DNA from: Microcoleus sp. bin48.metabat.b7b8b9.023
GTDB lineage: Bacteria; Cyanobacteriota; Cyanobacteriia; Cyanobacteriales; Microcoleaceae
NCBI RefSeq assembly: GCF_013299185.1
Contig: NZ_JAAFKG010000066.1
Coordinates: 1-44,192, forward strand
DNA: 44,192 nucleotides
Reading direction: 5' to 3'
In this document: one piece after another, positions 41,055 through 44,192 of the stretch
Layout: the number at the start of each line of letters is the position of its first letter
How positions within the stretch are numbered: the stretch's first letter is position 1
Made by a program: the position numbers and the translations under genes
The notes under the pieces: model-generated
The model's input: only the letters and a program-made list of their open reading frames with translations
The model's database searches: none
Told to the model about the DNA's origin: nothing

Positions 41055-42301
41055 TTATGGTTGTCAACAAAATTTAATTAGCCCAGATCGAGCTTTAAAA
41101 AGTATCCTGGAGTTTGTTTGTGAAGAATCAAACAAATTAGCTAATTGTGGACTTTACTACTCTCGGCAATTGTATTTCAAAACTGGGAAATTCCCAAGTA
41201 AAGCCACTTTGCACAGGCTATTAAAAAGTAATCTCCACTTCAAGGCCTTGTATTCTCACGTAGCTCAACAGACTTTAACAACTGTTGCAGAGTCATTTCA
41301 GTCGTATATTGGACTACTTAAGGGGATCAAAAATGGTACAGTAACGCAACATCCCAAACTACCGGGATACCGCAAAAATAGCCTCAAGCTGGCGACATTT
41401 CCCAAGGCGGACGTAAAGTTAAAAAATGGGCAATTAATTAAGGTTTCCACTAGGAGGTAAAGTTAAACTATGGTTTGGAGTTAGTGAATTCTATCTACCA
41501 ATGCCGTCAAACTTGGATTACGACCAAATCCGAGAAATTCGCATCTTACCAAAGAATGGGCAATTTTATGCTGAATTTGTCTACAAGATTCAGCCAATAA
41601 CAGTTGAATTAGATGCCAGTAAAGTTCTAGGTATTGACCCAGGATTAAATAATTGGTTGACCTGTGTTTCCAATGTGGGTACAAGTTTGATTGTAGATGG
41701 ACTGCACATCAAATCCTTAAATCAGTGGTACAACAAACGAGTTGCAACAATCAAAGAGGGCAAGCCTCAAGGTTTTTGGTCTAAACAATTAGGGAGGATT
41801 ACGGAAAAACGAAATAGACAAGTTAGGGATGCCGTCAATAAAGCAGCTAGATTAGTATTGAATCACTGCCGGGAAAACCAAATAGGTACAGTTGTTTTCG
41901 GCTGGAACAAAAAAATGCGTCAAGAAATCAATCTTGGCAGCAAAACGAATCAAAACTTTGTGCAAATTCCTACCGCTCGATTGAAAGATAGGATTTCTCA
42001 ACTTTGTGAACAGTATGGCATTCGGTTTGTTGAAACCGAAGAAAGCTACACAAGTAAGGCGAGTTTTTTAGATGAGGATGAACTACCTATGTTCGGTGAA
42101 AAACCTGAAGGGTGGAAAGAATCTGGGAAACGTGTCAAGCGTGGCTTGTATCGCTCAAAAGATGGAAGCAAAATTAATGCAGACTGCAACGGTGCTGCAA
42201 ATATTTTGCGAAAAGTAGCGGCAACTTTAGGGCTTTGCCTTGAAGGAGTCAGTAGGGGCGCTTTGATTTCGCCCTTGAAGGTTCGCATTTGGACTCTTTA
42301 A
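41047..42301 (+). pseudogene. tnpB: TnpB of the IS200/IS605 element, one frameshift
   Basis: Encodes a TnpB-type protein in two frames: 41047-41460 (MSSYGCQQNLISPDRA to LIKVSTRR stop) and about 41446-42301 (continuing PLGGKVKLWFGVSEFYLPMP). One extra base in GGTTTCC at about 41442-41448 explains the break; removing it restores a single open frame. The second part holds RuvC residues Asp in LGIDPGLNNWL and Asp in NADCNGAAN. The zinc-ribbon cysteines are replaced by a FLDEDELP loop, typical of one TnpB subgroup. The frame resumes without an obvious start, so a full-length product would need frameshifting. Confidence 0.88.
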
Positions 42302-42542
42302 GAATCCCCCCGATTCATCGGTGGGGAGTATCAATCACGCGCTTAGTTGGTGATGCAGGAGAATAATCGAGCTGACGGGGTGACAGGTTGCCTGAAAATC
42401 AGACAGTCCGGCAATCCTAGACAAATCGCCTAAAACAAGATAGGGTAAGAAAGCTTCGGGAGCATTTCAGTTTTGCATTTGTAGTGCTGTCCCCGCTCGC
42501 ACTCAAAGAAAAAATGCTTTTTACCAAAATGAGATGCTCCCT
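42302..42542. other. Intergenic after IS605 element
   Basis: The first 33 bases are the element's right end. The rest shows no gene or clear signal; ATGCTCCC near 42530 and the inverse GGGAGCAT near 42458 could form a long-range stem after the next gene. Confidence 0.4.
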
Positions 42543-43016
42543 TTAGAAACTTTCCATTAAGGTTTTTTCTTGAGCGTAAACATCGCGCAATTGTTGCAAT
42601 GCTGAGGCAGAAATTACCAATTTAACTGTAGCGACTAATTTACCCCACTCGTGCAAGCTGTCAACTGAAACAGCGGCTTTGAAGTTGTACGTATAAAATT
42701 TAGTCCAAAATTCTGGTGCTTGGGTGCGTTTCCAGCGTTTGTACCAGCCGAGATAGTCTTGGGTGCAGGCCGGTTTTACTTCTAAGATTGGGGGGAAATC
42801 GGCGTAGCTGACGAATCTGCTGAGGCCTTTGGCGTGTACGTACACCATGTTGTGACAGCATTCGATTCGGTAAATTTGGTCGGGCGTGATGTTGAACAAA
42901 AGTGCTACGGTTTCTTCGGTGACAAATCTCGATCGCGGATTGACCGTCAACGATTTGTGAATAATTTTTGAGGCGCCGATCGCTGACGACGATCTTAACT
43001 GATTCTCTAATATCAT
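42543..43016 (-). CDS. Conserved-looking protein of unknown function
   Basis: 157 residues, soluble. I do not recognise the family. Visible are an early segment VTEETVALLFNITPDQIYRIE that resembles a helix-turn-helix, then SRFVSYADFPPILEVKP and a Trp-rich centre (YLGWYKRWKRTQAPEFWTKF). No cysteine motif or signal. It is separated from the XRE-type gene by 289 bases and divergent from it. Function is unknown. Confidence 0.8.
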   Translation of the reverse strand: MILENQLRSSSAIGASKIIHKSLTVNPRSRFVTEETVALLFNITPDQIYRIECCHNMVYVHAKGLSRFVSYADFPPILEVKPACTQDYLGWYKRWKRTQAPEFWTKFYTYNFKAAVSVDSLHEWGKLVATVKLVISASALQQLRDVYAQEKTLMESF

Positions 43017-43305
43017 TGTAGTTGCATCTGGTGGTGGTAGCTCAGTCTATCTGCTAGGTGCGATCGACATTAATTATCTCTCGGCATTAATTATAACGGG
43101 CGATCGCCTTTAGTTTCGTTGACTCTGCCGCCAAACGGATAGCAGCGCCGATTTCTACCGTAAGCAGCCCAAAATGTTAGACCAAAGTTCCAGCTTCCAG
43201 ATTCATCTTTAGAGTCAATCTAAAATCTAAAATCTAAAATCTAATCACCCGGGCGATCGCTTTTTGCTATATTATACTAAATCCAAAATTTTGTAAATAG
43301 TTTAT
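43017..43305. other. Intergenic with TCTAAAA heptamers
   Basis: Nothing coding. A TCTAAAA array of four units lies at 43217-43243, followed by a HIP1 site. A TATACT hexamer (about 43274-43279) lies about 27 bases before the ATG at 43306, so it is a possible -10 box. Confidence 0.5.
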
Positions 43306-43524
43306 ATGAGTAAAGGTTTAGTCAGGTTGCGGGTTCGAGAGTTGGCGGCCGAGAAGGGATGGACGCTGAAGGAGGTTGCGGAGCGATCGGGCGTGGGGTA
43401 CAGTACGATTAGCAATTATGCCCGCTCTCAGGGGATGGCGATGGTTGACTTTGCCGCAGTGTACAAGTTAGCCCGTACTTTTGACGTGATGATTGAGGAT
43501 TTTGTGGTCATCATGGAAAAGTAG
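43306..43524 (+). CDS. Small XRE-type helix-turn-helix protein
   Basis: 72 residues covering one Cro/CI-type DNA-binding domain and little else: RVRELAAEKGWTLKEVAERS is helix 1-2, and VGYSTISNYARSQG is the recognition helix. The following LARTFDVMIEDFVVIMEK is the typical dimer-type end. Such solo HTH proteins are common near mobile or stress genes. It may regulate its divergent neighbour (157 residues). Confidence 0.88.
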   Translation: MSKGLVRLRVRELAAEKGWTLKEVAERSGVGYSTISNYARSQGMAMVDFAAVYKLARTFDVMIEDFVVIMEK

Positions 43525-43860
43525 GTGCTGTTTGGCGATCGACCTTTTGGCGAAAATTATAGCAGTTTTAAATGCGATCGACAATTGCCCCGAAATTCGG
43601 AGAGGGCAGTGCCGTTTCCCTGCGGGAAATGTGACGATCAAAGCAACAGTAAGCGTAGGGTGTGGATCCTGCGAAAAATCCCTAACTTGCATATCAAAAA
43701 TCTCAAAGCGACGCACCCGTGCACTCGATCGATCGCAAATAAAGTCGATCGCCTACAATCAAACTAACCCCCTAGAGCCTGAAAATAGGATAACTGTCAA
43801 ACTTTCTTTTGCATTCCGCCATTTCCTAACTCTTAAACTGCAAATACTCCATTTTAAAAT
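43525..43860. other. No gene seen; HIP1 sites only
   Basis: Overlapping short frames occur on both strands but have no ribosome binding site and no family similarity. GCGATCG and CGATCGATCG words are frequent. Confidence 0.5.
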
Positions 43861-43862
43861 CT

Positions 43863-44185
43863 AATACGGTTTACTTAAGATTGTCTTTCGAGAGGAACGA
43901 AGCAAACTGTATCTATTTTTCATGGGACTTTCACGACTAGCAGTACATGAGTGAACCGTATTGCTTTATATATAAGAAAGAGCGCTGAAGCGCAACTACG
44001 TACCTTTATTGTCTTAAGTGAACCGTATTGCTTTATATATCAATACAGTTGACTTAAGAAAAATCTGACTTGCCCAAAATGGCTATATTGCCAGAAAATC
44101 GTCAGATGAAATTCATCAAAAGCATTAAGTAAACCGTATTGAAATACAATCCACTCCATCAAGAGAAGAGTTTTGAACCGTATTG
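43863..44185. repeat. Cluster of CTTAAGTGAACCGTATTG repeats
   Basis: Six copies of a core (C)TTAAGT.AACCGTATTG: 43863-43879 (inverted), 43950-43965, 44013-44030, 44041-44058 (inverted), 44123-44141, 44174-44185 (partial). GTGAACCGTATTGCTTTATA occurs twice (from 43951 and 44018), and the 44013-44058 pair forms an 18-bp stem with two mismatches around a 10-base loop. No gene is visible. The cluster may continue past the window edge. Confidence 0.8.
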
Positions 44186-44192
44186 GGGCGCT

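Larger units (their letters stand above)
40519..42334 (+). mobile_element. IS200/IS605-family element, tnpB frameshifted
   Basis: Contains an intact HUH transposase gene and a tnpB with one frameshift. The left end (40519-40600) has a hairpin GCGGTTTCAACCGC at 40574-40587. The right end (42301-42334) has a hairpin CCCCCGAT-TC-ATCGGTGGGG and ends GTATCAA. There are no terminal inverted repeats or target duplication, as normal for the family. Limits are inferred from identity with the relic at 11106-11703. Confidence 0.85.

Noticed and set aside
43493..43864. 123-residue frame after the XRE-type gene
   Set aside because: Overlaps the XRE gene, no Shine-Dalgarno sequence, composition like non-coding DNA with HIP1 sites.

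Overview
The window reads as chromosomal DNA of a cyanobacterium, most likely a filamentous Oscillatoriales type (Microcoleus/Oscillatoria-like). The phylum is secure: there is a complete kaiA-kaiB-kaiC clock locus, a CikA-type clock kinase, many HIP1 octamers (GCGATCGC) and many period-7 short tandem repeats of the kind cyanobacteria carry. The genus is inference from overall gene style.

Layout. (1) 0.3-4.5 kb: a cikA-like bilin-GAF hybrid histidine kinase on the minus strand, divergent from a CBS-like/coiled-coil protein, the pair bracketed by inverted copies of a GGGGCAT-type repeat. (2) 5-15 kb, plus strand: a five-domain OmpR-type regulator (REC-wHTH-Hpt-REC-REC), an ethylene-receptor-like PAS histidine kinase with an Rcp1-type response regulator, a dead response-regulator gene split by a deleted IS605-type element, and two REC-plus-kinase proteins. 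(3) 15.0-22.5 kb, minus strand: four tightly packed genes (Cache-HAMP hybrid kinase, REC-kinase, single REC, REC-PAS-adenylate cyclase) that look like one phosphorelay/cAMP operon, with an IS607-family element (serine recombinase plus TnpB) directly upstream. (4) 24.6-32 kb: tRNA-Arg(CCG) with a terminator, kaiC, kaiB and kaiA on the minus strand, and divergent from kaiA a large histidine kinase with three degenerate receiver domains. (5) 32.4-37.3 kb: a TPR protein convergent with a 1205-residue STAND ATPase carrying 14 WD40 repeats. (6) 37.5-40.5 kb: an unknown small protein, an unknown membrane protein with an internal duplication, and a glutathione-S-transferase-like protein. (7) 40.5-44.2 kb: an IS200/IS605 element with intact tnpA and frameshifted tnpB, two small genes, and a repeat-rich tail.

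The window is dominated by signal transduction. Its centre of gravity is the circadian clock: KaiC phosphosites and Walker motifs are intact, KaiA and KaiB are full length, CikA is present about 22 kb away, and the kinase next to kaiA carries the kind of pseudo-receiver modules known to contact the Kai oscillator in other proteins. SasA and RpaA are not in the window.

The intergenic DNA is unusually repeat-rich. Heptamer arrays of several sequences sit between genes. GTTGACA-type arrays begin at or inside the stop codons of three genes, and inverted copies of a ~97-bp repeat flank kaiBC. The least-explained items are the triple pseudo-receiver kinase beside kaiA, the repeat/stop-codon association, the response-regulator gene destroyed by an IS605 derivative whose transposase source is still present 29 kb away, and the STAND protein with its two uncharacterised divergent neighbours.
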